A DNA stretch of 64,000 nucleotides, taken from NCBI RefSeq assembly GCF_900163665.1, contig NZ_FUIA01000003.1, positions 55,508 to 119,507 of the forward strand, in the 5' to 3' direction. Below are positions 45,924-53,903 of this stretch, piece after piece; the stretch's first letter is position 1, and each line of letters begins with the position of its first letter. Source of the DNA: Frigoribacterium sp. JB110 (GTDB lineage: Bacteria > Actinomycetota > Actinomycetes > Actinomycetales > Microbacteriaceae). The notes under the pieces are model-generated. The model was not told the origin of the DNA. It did not search any database and saw nothing but the letters and a program-made list of their open reading frames with translations. The translations under genes and the position numbers were made by a program.

Positions 45924-47696
45924 TCACAGTCGCCGCCACGCGCGCGGATCGAGCGTGACCGCACGACCGTCGATGACGACCATGCGCGCGGCATCGGACA
46001 GGCTCGCCGCCAGCGTCGTGTCGCCGGCGCGGAGCGCCCAGATGCGTTCGTCCGAGGTGTGAGCGGTCTGGAGCGCGGCTCCGTTGAGGGCGGCGAGCGC
46101 CCGGATGGCCTCGGCCGCAGGCAGGTCGTCACCGGACGCCGTGCGGATGCCGCGCGGCCCCCACTCCTCGAAGAAGCTGACCGTCGCCACTCCGGGGACG
46201 GAGAGAGCCGTCGCGGATGCGATCACCCACGCGGCGAGCTCCGGGTCGGTCTGGCGCGGGTCGTCGGCATCGAGCAGTTCGGGACCGTAGCCGTCCGACA
46301 GATCGGCGACCGACGGCCGCGCGGGAGCAGCAGTGGCGACGTTGTTCACGTGCGCGCGCAGCGTGATCGGCCCGACGTGCACGGGTGCGCCGCCGGCGAT
46401 GCGCACGGCCTGCTCGGCGACGAGGCGCTGCATGGCGATCGATTGCTCGACCTGCAGGGTCTCGAACGCATGGAACGTGGGTGTGAGGCTGAACACCACG
46501 CCGTCGAGCTCTGCGGGAAGCCGGTGGTGCTCACGGTTCAGTTCCGTGAAATGGCTGCGCGCGCCGCCGACGATCGGCACGGTCACCCCGGCCTCGGTCA
46601 GCGCAGCGCGGAGCAGCGCGATGGCGCCGGCGTCCGAGACATGCTGCGCATCGTGCCCCGCGGGCCGGAACGCTGTCACGCGAGCGATCTCGAGGCCGGC
46701 GAGAGCGCGGGCGGCGTCGCGCACCGCGGTCGCGGCGTCGGCCTCGGGCAGAACGAGGCGCACATCGAGCGGCAGACCGCTGCCGGCCGCGCGAGCGAGG
46801 GCTGCGGGCCACCCGGCCCAGCCGAGGTCGATCTCGACCAGCAGGTCCGCGCCGACCGGGACCGGCACGGGGCCGGCGTCCGGAGCTGTCGACGCGCCGA
46901 CGGAGACAGCGGGCATCGTGCCGGCATCGACGAACGCGAGAGCTTCAGCGCCTGCTGCTGTGGCGACCGCACCAGCGGGCGCGGCATGCGCGTCCCCGGA
47001 TGTCGCCGCCGCCGTCCCGGCCACCGCATCCGGCACGGCGACATCCGGAACAGCCTCGGCGGTCACGCTGACCGACTGACGTACGGTCTCGCCCGCGGCG
47101 AGGAGGTACGGGAACGGCAGCGCGAGCGGCCGGCTGTAGGTCTTGAAGGAGGCGTCCGTCCAGTTGCGCTGATCCTCCATCTCGAACACATCGCCGTCGA
47201 ACGTGCACGTCACGCGCAGACCCTCCTGTTCCCAGACGAGGCTCCGGATGTCGAAGGCAGGCTGGAGCGGTGCGATGTCGACGGGGAAAGCCGTAGTGTC
47301 CTCGGTGCCGTCGGCGTGCTCGATGCGCAGCGCGGACCCGGCCAGCTGCGGCGGATGCAGCACGACCAAGCCGGTGCGATTCGTCGGGAACTCCACAGCG
47401 CTCGTCGCCTCGAACACGACCGTCAGCGTCTCGCCATCGGCCGTCGCCGTGAGGCTCGCGTCGAGGTCCGCGCCGAGCTGCCTCGTGCGCAGTGACATCC
47501 GGATGCCGCCCGGCACGTCGGCGACACCGGAGATCGTCCACTGGGGCGTCGCCCAGTTGCGATCCCTGGCTACCGCGCGCACGCTGCGCAGCACGTCGAC
47601 GCCGTGGAACCGAATCGTCGAGATGTCGTCATCGCGGAGCTCGAAGCTCCAGTCGCCGGCCGTGACCGGCGTGGCGGTCTCGCGGATCCATGTCAT
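45924..47696 (-). CDS. apnL: Probable D-apionate lactonase (ApnL family)
   Basis: A 590-residue soluble protein with three parts: a beta-rich N-terminal domain (about 1-215, beginning MTWIRETATPVTAGDWSFEL), an Ala/Val/Pro-rich linker (about 230-275), and a TIM-barrel-like central region with VEIDLGWAGWPA, PIVGGARSHFTELNRE, VFSLTPTFHAFETL and VSFFEEWGPRGIR, followed by a short C-terminal beta part. This plan and length fit the ApnL family, which opens D-apionolactone. ELNRE and FFEEWGPRG resemble glycosidase-like active-site strands. The ApnO- and OiaC-like genes in the same operon support the call. AGGAGGTGA six bases before the ATG is a near-ideal ribosome binding site. The assignment is by recognition, not alignment. 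Confidence 0.6.
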   Translation of the reverse strand: MTWIRETATPVTAGDWSFELRDDDISTIRFHGVDVLRSVRAVARDRNWATPQWTISGVADVPGGIRMSLRTRQLGADLDASLTATADGETLTVVFEATSAVEFPTNRTGLVVLHPPQLAGSALRIEHADGTEDTTAFPVDIAPLQPAFDIRSLVWEQEGLRVTCTFDGDVFEMEDQRNWTDASFKTYSRPLALPFPYLLAAGETVRQSVSVTAEAVPDVAVPDAVAGTAAATSGDAHAAPAGAVATAAGAEALAFVDAGTMPAVSVGASTAPDAGPVPVPVGADLLVEIDLGWAGWPAALARAAGSGLPLDVRLVLPEADAATAVRDAARALAGLEIARVTAFRPAGHDAQHVSDAGAIALLRAALTEAGVTVPIVGGARSHFTELNREHHRLPAELDGVVFSLTPTFHAFETLQVEQSIAMQRLVAEQAVRIAGGAPVHVGPITLRAHVNNVATAAPARPSVADLSDGYGPELLDADDPRQTDPELAAWVIASATALSVPGVATVSFFEEWGPRGIRTASGDDLPAAEAIRALAALNGAALQTAHTSDERIWALRAGDTTLAASLSDAARMVVIDGRAVTLDPRAWRRL

Positions 47697-47735
47697 CGTG
47701 TCACCTCCTGAAGCACGTTCGGCACGAGTCGCCGA

Positions 47736-48491
47736 TCACAGCGTGGTCATGCCGCCGTCGACTGTGAACATCGCACCCGTGGCGAACGCGCTGTCGTCGC
47801 TGGCGAGGAAGGTCATCACGCCGGTGATGTCGTCGGGTGTGGCGGGCCTGCCCATGGGGATGCGGCTCGTGATCGCGGCACGCGCATCCGGATCCTCGCG
47901 GATCGCTGCGACGAGCGACGTCTCGGTGTACGGCGGCACGACGGTGTTGACGCGTATGCCCTCGGTGGCATATGCCGCGGCGACCGTGCGGGCGAGCCCG
48001 TGGATGCCGGCTTTCGTCGCGCTGTATGCGGTGAAGTCCTTGCCCTCACCGTTGACGCCCGTCGGGCTGCCGGTGAGGATCACGGAACCGCCGCCGGAGG
48101 TGAGCATCGAGCGGACCGCGTGCTTCACAGTGAGGAACGTGCCGGTCAGGTTGATGTCCACCGTGCGGCGCCACACCTCGAGATCGAGGTCTGCGGCCTT
48201 CGCGTCCTGCCCGAACAGCTGCACGCCAGCGTTGGCGACGACGACGTTCGGCGCCCAGCCCTCGTCGTCGAGCTCACGGAACACGGCCGCGACCTGATCC
48301 TCCTGCGAGATGTCGACGGTTGCGGCACGGGCGCTGTCACCGATGTCCGCCGCGGCGCGCTGCGCGGCAGGCGCGTCGCGGTCGGCGAACACGACGCGTG
48401 CGCCCTCGGCGGCGAACCGCTCGGCCACGGCGAGGCCGATGCCGCTGCCCGCGCCGGTGACGAGCGCGGTCTTTCCTTCGAGACGGGTCAT
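47736..48491 (-). CDS. SDR oxidoreductase of the apionate operon
   Basis: A 251-residue classical SDR. The cofactor loop is LVTGAGSGIGLAVAERF, Asp after beta-2 (VVFADRD) suggests NAD, NAGVQLFG marks the NNAG position, the active site is ILTGSPTGV with the YSATK pair, and it ends FTVDGGMTTL. It is nine bases downstream of the ApnO-like gene and 39 bases before apnL. The known D-apiose dehydrogenase (ApsD) is a Gfo/Idh/MocA protein, so this SDR might replace it by oxidising apiose to the lactone used by ApnL, or may oxidise a related sugar. This is inference. GAGGAA lies six bases before the ATG. Confidence 0.75.
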   Translation of the reverse strand: MTRLEGKTALVTGAGSGIGLAVAERFAAEGARVVFADRDAPAAQRAAADIGDSARAATVDISQEDQVAAVFRELDDEGWAPNVVVANAGVQLFGQDAKAADLDLEVWRRTVDINLTGTFLTVKHAVRSMLTSGGGSVILTGSPTGVNGEGKDFTAYSATKAGIHGLARTVAAAYATEGIRVNTVVPPYTETSLVAAIREDPDARAAITSRIPMGRPATPDDITGVMTFLASDDSAFATGAMFTVDGGMTTL

Positions 48492-48500
48492 ACCGGTTCC

Positions 48501-49355
48501 TCAGCGCGTGATCGTGTCGAGATGGAGCATCCTGGCGAGGTTCTTATCGAGCTCGTCGTCCTGGAAGATCTTCTTCCAATCCTCCTTGATGATGCTCTCG
48601 CGACCGTACTTCATTGCGATCAGGCACGCGTCGCTGAACGGGTTGTCGCCGCGCAGGCCGTTGGCGAGCGCCACCTGGGTGTGGCCGTGCAGGATGCTGC
48701 GCGCTGCCGCTTCGGGAACGCCCATCGTGTGCACGGTCTCGTGCAGGGCCTCGTTGAGCAGCTCGCCGATCATGCACGCGACGGTTTCGACGAGCGTGGG
48801 CTCGAGCTGCGCGAGCTGTTTGATCGTGACGAAATGCACGTCGATGACCGGCGCGTAGATCGCGCGCACGGTCTCTTCGACGAGCGTCTTCGCGGCAGGG
48901 TCGTCGCTCTCTACGGCGGCGATCGCGTCCTGCGGGGCGGCGATGCCGCCGAAGGTGTCTGCCCACTGCTCCGGCGTCTCCCGCTGCAGGAAGATCGACG
49001 GGTGGCACGGATGCGCCACCGCCTGGACGACATCGTCGCGCTCGGTGAGCAGGCCGGCGTAGGCGGCAGCTGGGTCGAGCGTCAGGCAGACGGCGCCCGA
49101 CTTCATCTGCGGCACGAGTTCCGCGGTGACCGCGCCGAGGGCGAGGTCGGGAACGGCGAGCACGACGATGTCGGCGTCGGCGACGGCAGCAGGGCCGTCG
49201 GTCAGCTCGCGCCCCGCGTCGACTGTGCGCTCCCGCCCCGCGGGCGAGTTCTCGACGTAGCGCACGTCGTGGTCGGTCCTCGCGAGGTTGTTCGACACCC
49301 GCATGCCCATCTTGCCGCCGGCGCCGATGACCGCGATCGCGTAATTGCCGCTCAT
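48501..49355 (-). CDS. apnO: PGDH_C-type dehydrogenase, probable D-apionate oxidoisomerase (ApnO-like)
   Basis: A 284-residue NAD(P)-dependent enzyme. The Rossmann loop is AIAVIGAGGKMGMRVSNNL and the acidic cofactor strand is VRYVENSPAG. HPCHPSIF, TIKQLAQLEPTLVETVACMIGELLNEALHE and HGHTQVALANGL form the C-terminal helical domain of the phosphogluconate-dehydrogenase-like PGDH_C type. D-apionate oxidoisomerase, which makes 3-oxo-isoapionate, is of this general build as far as I recall. Placement between OiaC- and ApnL-like genes favours this role. Other beta-hydroxyacid dehydrogenases cannot be ruled out. The ATG at 49355 overlaps the upstream stop by four bases. Confidence 0.58.
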   Translation of the reverse strand: MSGNYAIAVIGAGGKMGMRVSNNLARTDHDVRYVENSPAGRERTVDAGRELTDGPAAVADADIVVLAVPDLALGAVTAELVPQMKSGAVCLTLDPAAAYAGLLTERDDVVQAVAHPCHPSIFLQRETPEQWADTFGGIAAPQDAIAAVESDDPAAKTLVEETVRAIYAPVIDVHFVTIKQLAQLEPTLVETVACMIGELLNEALHETVHTMGVPEAAARSILHGHTQVALANGLRGDNPFSDACLIAMKYGRESIIKEDWKKIFQDDELDKNLARMLHLDTITR

Positions 49356-50146
49356 TGTGTGCTCCTCAGGTAGTCCAGGGTCGTGCGGGTCCATTCCCGC
49401 TCGACCGCGATGGTGGTCTGTGCGTCCGACTGCCACGGCAGCCAGTGCTCGACGATTTCGTTGATGCCCCGCTCGCGCGGCCGCACCGTCTCGAGCAGGT
49501 GCTCGTAGTCGTGCAGTCCCTCGCCCATCCGGGCGCCGCTGTAGGTGAAGCCGACCCAGCCGTCCTGCCGCGCGAAGGCGAAGTCCTTCACATGCACGTT
49601 CTTCACGTGGGGCGCGGCGGCGGTGACGCACTCGGTCGGCCGCTCGAGGCGGGCGACGACGTTGGCCGGGTCGAGGCAGATGCCGAGCGCGTCGCTGCCG
49701 ACCGTCTCGACGAAGCGGACCAGGTCAGCCGTGGCGACCTGCTCGTACGTCTCGAGTGCGAGAGTGACACCTGCCGACTCGAAGCTCCGGATGGAGCTGC
49801 GCAGCCACGAGGACGCCTCGCCGAGCGTCGGATCCGAGCCGGGGGAGGAGACCATGCTGCGCACCAGCGTCGCGTCGAAGACCTCCGCGAGACGCAGGTA
49901 CATCGACAGATGCTCAGGGGAGATGCCCTTGGTGCCCAGCTCGATCGTGAGGCCGTTGTCGCGAGCCGCGGATGCCGCATCGCGCAGCTCTGCCCCGCTC
50001 ATCCGCTCGAGCGGTGCGTAGTCGCAGATCTGGAAGAGCTCGACGCTCTGCGCGCTGGTGTCTTCGAACTCGTCGACCAGCGTCATCGGACTTTCGACGC
50101 GATCGGAGTGCCGCCAGAAGTAGGCGTAGGAGCCGAGGCCGATCAT
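49352..50146 (-). CDS. oiaC: Xylose-isomerase-like TIM-barrel protein, probable 3-oxo-isoapionate decarboxylase
   Basis: A 264-residue protein of the sugar phosphate isomerase/epimerase superfamily. Likely metal ligands are Glu132 (LALETYEQ), Asp159 (GICLDPANV), His185 (NVHVKDF) and Glu230 or Glu233 (INEIVEHW), in the order expected. OiaC, the decarboxylase that turns 3-oxo-isoapionate into L-erythrulose, belongs to this superfamily. Its place upstream of the ApnO-like gene and next to L-erythrulose enzymes makes that assignment attractive. A simple sugar isomerase or epimerase is the alternative. Both ends overlap neighbours by four bases, including a 39-residue frame upstream. Confidence 0.55.
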   Translation of the reverse strand: MIGLGSYAYFWRHSDRVESPMTLVDEFEDTSAQSVELFQICDYAPLERMSGAELRDAASAARDNGLTIELGTKGISPEHLSMYLRLAEVFDATLVRSMVSSPGSDPTLGEASSWLRSSIRSFESAGVTLALETYEQVATADLVRFVETVGSDALGICLDPANVVARLERPTECVTAAAPHVKNVHVKDFAFARQDGWVGFTYSGARMGEGLHDYEHLLETVRPRERGINEIVEHWLPWQSDAQTTIAVEREWTRTTLDYLRSTQ

Positions 50147-50262
50147 CGCGCAGTCTCGGAGAGCATGTCGGCGCAGGCACAGGCAAGCGTGACCGCGTGG
50201 TGCGGGTCGGCCCGGCGTACGGGCGAGCGGTCGGCTGTGCGGGGCTGGGTCATGGTCTGCAT
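50143..50262 (-). CDS. Possible 39-residue protein coupled to the TIM-barrel gene
   Basis: A short frame starting at ATG 50262 encodes MQTMTQPRTADRSPVRRADP, then HHAVTLACACADMLSETAR, and its TGA overlaps the next ATG by four bases, exactly like the other operon joints. No family is recognised and no strong ribosome binding site is present (GAGCGA only). It could be a leader peptide, a tiny accessory protein or chance. Its start lies about 95 bases after the predicted transcription start. Confidence 0.35.
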   Translation of the reverse strand: MQTMTQPRTADRSPVRRADPHHAVTLACACADMLSETAR

Positions 50263-50364
50263 TCGCTCCGATGGGTGTCAGGCCGGGAAGACAGGCATCC
50301 GAGTAGGCCCGGTCGGGGGAGGAAGGGGCGAGTCGCTGTGCGTGATCCCCCTCATCGCATCCCC

Positions 50365-50393
50365 ATTATGGCTAACCGGTTGACCAATTGCAA
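50365..50393 (-). promoter_or_regulatory. Promoter of the apnL operon
   Basis: On the minus strand TTGCAA (50388-50393) and CATAAT (50365-50370) are separated by exactly 17 bases, a good housekeeping-sigma promoter in this GC-rich genome. Transcription should start near 50358 and run left through the small frame, oiaC, apnO, the SDR and apnL. Confidence 0.7.
50369..50386. promoter_or_regulatory. Probable GntR/FCD operator within the promoter spacer
   Basis: TGGTCAACCGGTTAGCCA (minus strand) is an 18-bp palindrome with only one central-pair dinucleotide out of symmetry on each arm. The TGGTC...GACCA-like half sites match operators of FadR-subfamily GntR regulators. It fills the -35/-10 spacer of the apnL operon promoter and lies 220 bp from the GntR gene, so simple repression by that protein is likely. 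Confidence 0.65.
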
Positions 50394-50606
50394 TGCATGA
50401 ACACCGCTCGACCTGTTTCCCGTTTCCCGGGAGCGCTTCCGTGCGGCAACGGATTCGGAGCGCACACGGGGTGGGCTACGCTCGGTGCACATCGGGACAC
50501 CGTCGCGCCTGCCGTACCGATGTCACGATGATCGTTGCCGTGCCGCGCCGATCGATGCCCTCGAGCGGCGCGATCAGTCACGTCGACATCAACAGATTGG
50601 AACACG

Positions 50607-51347
50607 ATGGCTGTCGACTCAACATCACCCTCGGAACGCATCGTGGATGCCCTCGGCACACTGTCCACCGGGACACCCGTGAGCGAAGTCGCCCGACGCC
50701 TGCTCGACCTGTTCACGAGCGGATCGCTCGAGCCCGGCACGCGGCTTCCCTCGGAGCGACAGTTGGCTTCGTCGCTTGCGGTGGGACGCTCAGCCGTCAG
50801 AGAGGCACTCGCCGCGCTCGAGATCATCGGCATCGTCGATGTTCGGCCGGGTTCGGGCACGTTCCTGCGCGGGCAGGCCAGTGAGCTCTTGCCGCAGACG
50901 CTGCGCTGGGGGCTGCTGATCGGAGAGAAGAACACGTCGGAACTGATCGAGCTGCGCGCCGGGCTCGAGATCTACGTCGCTCGGTTGGCCGCGACCCGCG
51001 CGAGCGACGCGGCCCGTGCGTCGCTGCGCGCACACGTGCAGGAGATGCGCGGCGCCGGCACCGACCTTGCGGCATTCGCGCGAGCGGACCTGAGCTTCCA
51101 TCTCGATCTCGCGGAATCGGTGGAGAACGCCACACTGCACGACCTGCTGCACGTCGTGCGCTCCCTGCTGCAGGTCTACGCGGATCGCGCCGTGCACTCC
51201 CGTGAGGAAGCTGAGGTCGCGGTGCGCGAACACGAGGCCGTCACCGATGCGCTCGACGCGCGGGATCCGGCTGCGGCGGCGTCTGCGATGGCCGCACATA
51301 TGGTCACAGCAGGGGAGAGACTCGCGCGCCTCGTCGAAGACGGCTGA
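50607..51347 (+). CDS. GntR-family (FadR/FCD) transcriptional regulator
   Basis: A 246-residue regulator. The N-terminal winged helix contains LEPGTRLPSERQLASSLAVG and RSAVREALAALEIIGIVDVR, followed by PGSGTFLRG. The C-terminal FCD domain includes ELIELRAGLEIYVARLAA, FHLDLAESVENATLHDLL and a His in REHEAVTDALDARD that usually binds a metal, with an acid ligand. It is the likely repressor of the divergent apnL operon. ATG at 50607 is chosen from the start of similarity. It converges on the TIM-like isomerase gene. Confidence 0.9.
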   Translation: MAVDSTSPSERIVDALGTLSTGTPVSEVARRLLDLFTSGSLEPGTRLPSERQLASSLAVGRSAVREALAALEIIGIVDVRPGSGTFLRGQASELLPQTLRWGLLIGEKNTSELIELRAGLEIYVARLAATRASDAARASLRAHVQEMRGAGTDLAAFARADLSFHLDLAESVENATLHDLLHVVRSLLQVYADRAVHSREEAEVAVREHEAVTDALDARDPAAAASAMAAHMVTAGERLARLVEDG

Positions 51348-51411
51348 CGGACAGCTCGTCGGCGCTGTGCCGCGGGCCGTGCATGCGTTGGAAGGCCCCT
51401 GCTCCGCGATA

Positions 51412-52179
51412 TCAGGGCGTTCGTGTCCGCGACAGTCTCCCTGCTTCGTCGAGCACGTCGACGAGAGCATCGGGGTCGTGAGCGAATCGACCGAGGAACA
51501 CTCCGTCGACGGCGCCGCCGAGCTCGGTCAGGAGGCCGGGTCCTGCCGCACCGCCGTAGATCACGGATGAGCCGACCCGGTCGAGGTCGGAGTCGAGGGC
51601 AGCACGGAGCGCGGCCGCGACGATTGCAACGTGATCCGTTCCTGCAGGCTTCGGGGCACCGATCGCCCAGACGGGCTCGTAGGCGACGATGACTGCGCCT
51701 GCGGCCGTGTCTCGGAGCGCACTGCGCAACTGCGATACGGCAGTCTGTGCCGCCGCATCCGGATCCATTCGCTGTTCCTCTCCGACGCAGAGCAGAGGCG
51801 TGAGTCCGCAGCGAAGAGCGGCGGCCGCCTTCGCCGCGACGATCTCGTCGTTCTCGCCGTGCATCCTGCGCCGCTCCGCGTGGCCGATCTCGGCGATCGA
51901 CGCTCCGACTTCTGCCAGCTCCGCAGCGGACACCTCGCCGGTGAAGGCTCCGGCCTCGTGTGCTGACACGTCCTGTGCGCCGACGCGCACACCGGTGCCT
52001 CGGAACGCCTCGATCGCTCGCGGGATCTGCAGGTAGGTCGGCGTGACGAACACATCCACGGCGCCGGACGACACTGCTTCGTGACGGCGCAGGCGCACGG
52101 CGACGTCGGTGAACCAGGCGGCGGCGCGCTCGTGCCCGAAGTACATCTTCAGGCTCACCCCGACCGTGAGCCGTCTCAT
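51412..52179 (-). CDS. lerI: Triosephosphate-isomerase-like protein, probable L-erythrulose 1-phosphate isomerase
   Basis: A 255-residue TIM-barrel protein with the full triosephosphate isomerase catalytic set: Lys11 (GVSLKMYFG), His100 (EIGHAERR) and Glu168 (VAYEPVWAIG). The N-terminal NxK of true TpiA is replaced by SLKMYF, and the phosphate-gripper loop reads IGAPKPAG. These changes are known in EryH/LerI, which interconverts L-erythrulose 1-phosphate and D-erythrulose 4-phosphate. The RpiB-like gene upstream overlaps by one base (TGATG). The role fits the neighbouring kinase and OiaC-like genes. Confidence 0.78.
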   Translation of the reverse strand: MRRLTVGVSLKMYFGHERAAAWFTDVAVRLRRHEAVSSGAVDVFVTPTYLQIPRAIEAFRGTGVRVGAQDVSAHEAGAFTGEVSAAELAEVGASIAEIGHAERRRMHGENDEIVAAKAAAALRCGLTPLLCVGEEQRMDPDAAAQTAVSQLRSALRDTAAGAVIVAYEPVWAIGAPKPAGTDHVAIVAAALRAALDSDLDRVGSSVIYGGAAGPGLLTELGGAVDGVFLGRFAHDPDALVDVLDEAGRLSRTRTP

Positions 52180-52649
52180 CAGCAGGACCCGGTGGTCTCG
52201 TACCCGTCGATGGCCGCGACCTTCGCTGCGGATGCGCTGGTCGGGTCGAAGGTGTAGCCGAGCCATTCCTTTGCCAGACGGCGGGCGAGTTCGATGCCGA
52301 TGACGCGCTGCCCCATGCAGAGGACGTGGGCATCGTTGGAGAGGACGGAACGCTCCACGGAGTAGGAGTCGTGGGCGGTGACGGCCCGGATGCCCTGAAC
52401 TTTGTTGGCGGAGATGGCCACGCCGAGGCCGGTGCCGCAGATCAGAATCGCGCGGTCCGCTTCACCACGGGCGATGCGCTCCGCTGCCTCGATCGCGATC
52501 TTCGGGTACGGCGTGTGGCCGTCGGAAGCGACGCCGACGTCGATCACATCCGCGACGACTGCGTTGTTCTCGAGATCGCGCTTCAGGATCTCCTTGTAGT
52601 CGAATCCGGCGTCGTCGCTGCCGACGACGATCCGCAGTGCATCCGTCAT
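52179..52649 (-). CDS. derI: RpiB/LacB-family isomerase, probable D-erythrulose 4-phosphate isomerase (copy 2)
   Basis: A 156-residue RpiB-type isomerase with Cys71 in [13 protein letters not shown] and the [10 protein letters not shown] loop. It should produce D-erythrose 4-phosphate from D-erythrulose 4-phosphate made by the TIM-like partner, as EryI does beside EryH in Brucella. GAGGGAGAAG lies just before the ATG at 52649. A longer frame upstream lacks such a site. The middle of the gene is nearly identical in DNA to copy 1 at 11.3-11.8 kb. Confidence 0.78.
   Translation of the reverse strand: MTDALRIVVGSDDAGFDYKEILKRDLENNAVVADVIDVGVASDGHTPYPKIAIEAAERIARGEADRAILICGTGLGVAISANKVQGIRAVTAHDSYSVERSVLSNDAHVLCMGQRVIGIELARRLAKEWLGYTFDPTSASAAKVAAIDGYETTGSC
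52243..52445. repeat. Near-identical patch shared with 11371-11573
   Basis: Partner of the patch in the first RpiB-like gene: eight mismatches in 203 bp and a final 77-bp identical run, on the same strand. Confidence 0.85.
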
Positions 52650-52682
52650 ATGTGCTTCTCCCTCATCGTTCGACATGCCCTG

Positions 52683-52722
52683 TTGACAGAGCATCTCACG
52701 GACTCTACGTTGAATCTAACGT
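52683..52722 (+). promoter_or_regulatory. Promoter and possible operator of the eltD/ABC operon
   Basis: TTGACA (52683-52688), a 17-base spacer and TACGTT (52706-52711) form a near-consensus promoter pointing to the dehydrogenase gene. An ACGTT-N6-AACGT inverted repeat (52707-52722) overlaps the -10 and the likely start site, a usual place for a repressor. The region also separates the divergent derI/lerI operon, so one site could control both. The regulator may be the DeoR gene at 60.2 kb or the GntR gene. Confidence 0.6.
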
Positions 52723-52871
52723 GAAGTATGTTCTAAGCTACATGATATTCACACAGGGCAACGGAAGCCCAACATGTTCGGGGCGGTGAACGGCTCGAAC
52801 TGATGGGCCGAGGAAGACCCGTACGAAGCGAGGCGAAGGATGCCCCGCACAAGATGCGAACAGGAGCAACG

Positions 52872-53903
52872 ATGCGCGCAGTCGCTTTCACATCAGCAGG
52901 CGAGCTGGCTCTCGAGGAGCGGCAGATCCCGACTCCCGGGCACAAGGAGATCCTGATCGAGACAGCGGCGGTCGGCATCTGCGGCACCGACGCCCACGTG
53001 CTCGACGGGGAGTTCGAGGGGACCGTCTTCCCGCTCGTGCCGGGCCATGAGGCCACGGGGACGATCGTGGCGCTCGGCGACGGCGTCAATGACGGCGTCT
53101 TCGACTTCCGCGTCGGCGATCACGTCGCGGTGAACCCCAGCACCACGTGCGGCGAGTGCGAGTTCTGCCTCAACGGACATCAGAACCTCTGCCCCAGGTG
53201 GAACGGGCTCGGCGTCGTCGCCTCCGATGGCGCGTCGCAGCAGTTCTTCACGGCGCCGGCGAGCAACGTGTACAGGCTCAGGCCAGACACCGATCTGTAC
53301 GAGGCGGCGCTCATCGAGCCGCTCGCCTGCGCGATCCGGGGCTGGGACGTGCTGCCCCGGCGCCTCGGAGACCACGTCCTGGTGTTCGGAGCAGGCACGA
53401 TGGGGCTGCTGATGGCCCAGCTCGCTCACCGCGCCGGCGCAGCCACGGTCACGATCATCGATCTCAACGAGGAGCGTCTGAAGACGGCGGCCGAGTGCGG
53501 CATCGAGCAGCGCTTCACCAGCGCAGACGACGCTGACCGTGAGAAGTGGGACGTCGTCATCGACTGCACCGGCAACATCCGGGCCATCGAGGACGCCCTG
53601 ACACGTGTGAAGCCCGCGGGATTCTTCCAGGACTTCGGCGTGGCACCGGCCGACCAGACGGCGCGGTTCTCGCCGTTCCGCGTCTACCGCGATGAGATCT
53701 CGATCGTCGGCACCATGGCGGTTCTGAACTCGTTCGGGCGCGCCGTCGAGCTGTTCGAAGGAGGCGCCGTCAATGCGAAGGCGATGATCAGTCACTCGTT
53801 CACGCTGGACGACTACACCACGGCGTTGGACATGTTCCGACGGGGCGAGGGGCGCAAGCTCCAGATCCGCCCCAACGACTCGGAATCGCGGGTGCTCCTG
53901 TGA
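52872..53903 (+). CDS. eltD: Zinc-dependent alcohol dehydrogenase, probable erythritol/L-threitol dehydrogenase
   Basis: A 343-residue medium-chain dehydrogenase. Catalytic zinc ligands Cys37 and His59-Glu60 (GICGTDAH, PGHEATG) and structural zinc Cys93, 96, 99 and 107 are all present. The NAD fold has VLVFGAGTMGLLMAQLAHRAG and acidic VTIIDLNEE. Polyol dehydrogenases of this type include the mycobacterial EltD, which oxidises erythritol and L-threitol to L-erythrulose. The location at the head of the importer and kinase operon fits. AGGAG lies six bases before the ATG at 52872. The leader is about 155 bases. Confidence 0.75.
   Translation: MRAVAFTSAGELALEERQIPTPGHKEILIETAAVGICGTDAHVLDGEFEGTVFPLVPGHEATGTIVALGDGVNDGVFDFRVGDHVAVNPSTTCGECEFCLNGHQNLCPRWNGLGVVASDGASQQFFTAPASNVYRLRPDTDLYEAALIEPLACAIRGWDVLPRRLGDHVLVFGAGTMGLLMAQLAHRAGAATVTIIDLNEERLKTAAECGIEQRFTSADDADREKWDVVIDCTGNIRAIEDALTRVKPAGFFQDFGVAPADQTARFSPFRVYRDEISIVGTMAVLNSFGRAVELFEGGAVNAKAMISHSFTLDDYTTALDMFRRGEGRKLQIRPNDSESRVLL

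Larger units (their letters stand above)
50263..50606. other. Regulatory intergenic region (344 bp)
   Basis: No gene is evident between the leftward apnL operon and the rightward GntR gene. The left third holds the operon promoter and operator described separately (50365-50393). The right part, about 210 bp of GC-rich sequence before the GntR ATG, shows no clear promoter, terminator or RNA structure. Confidence 0.6.
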
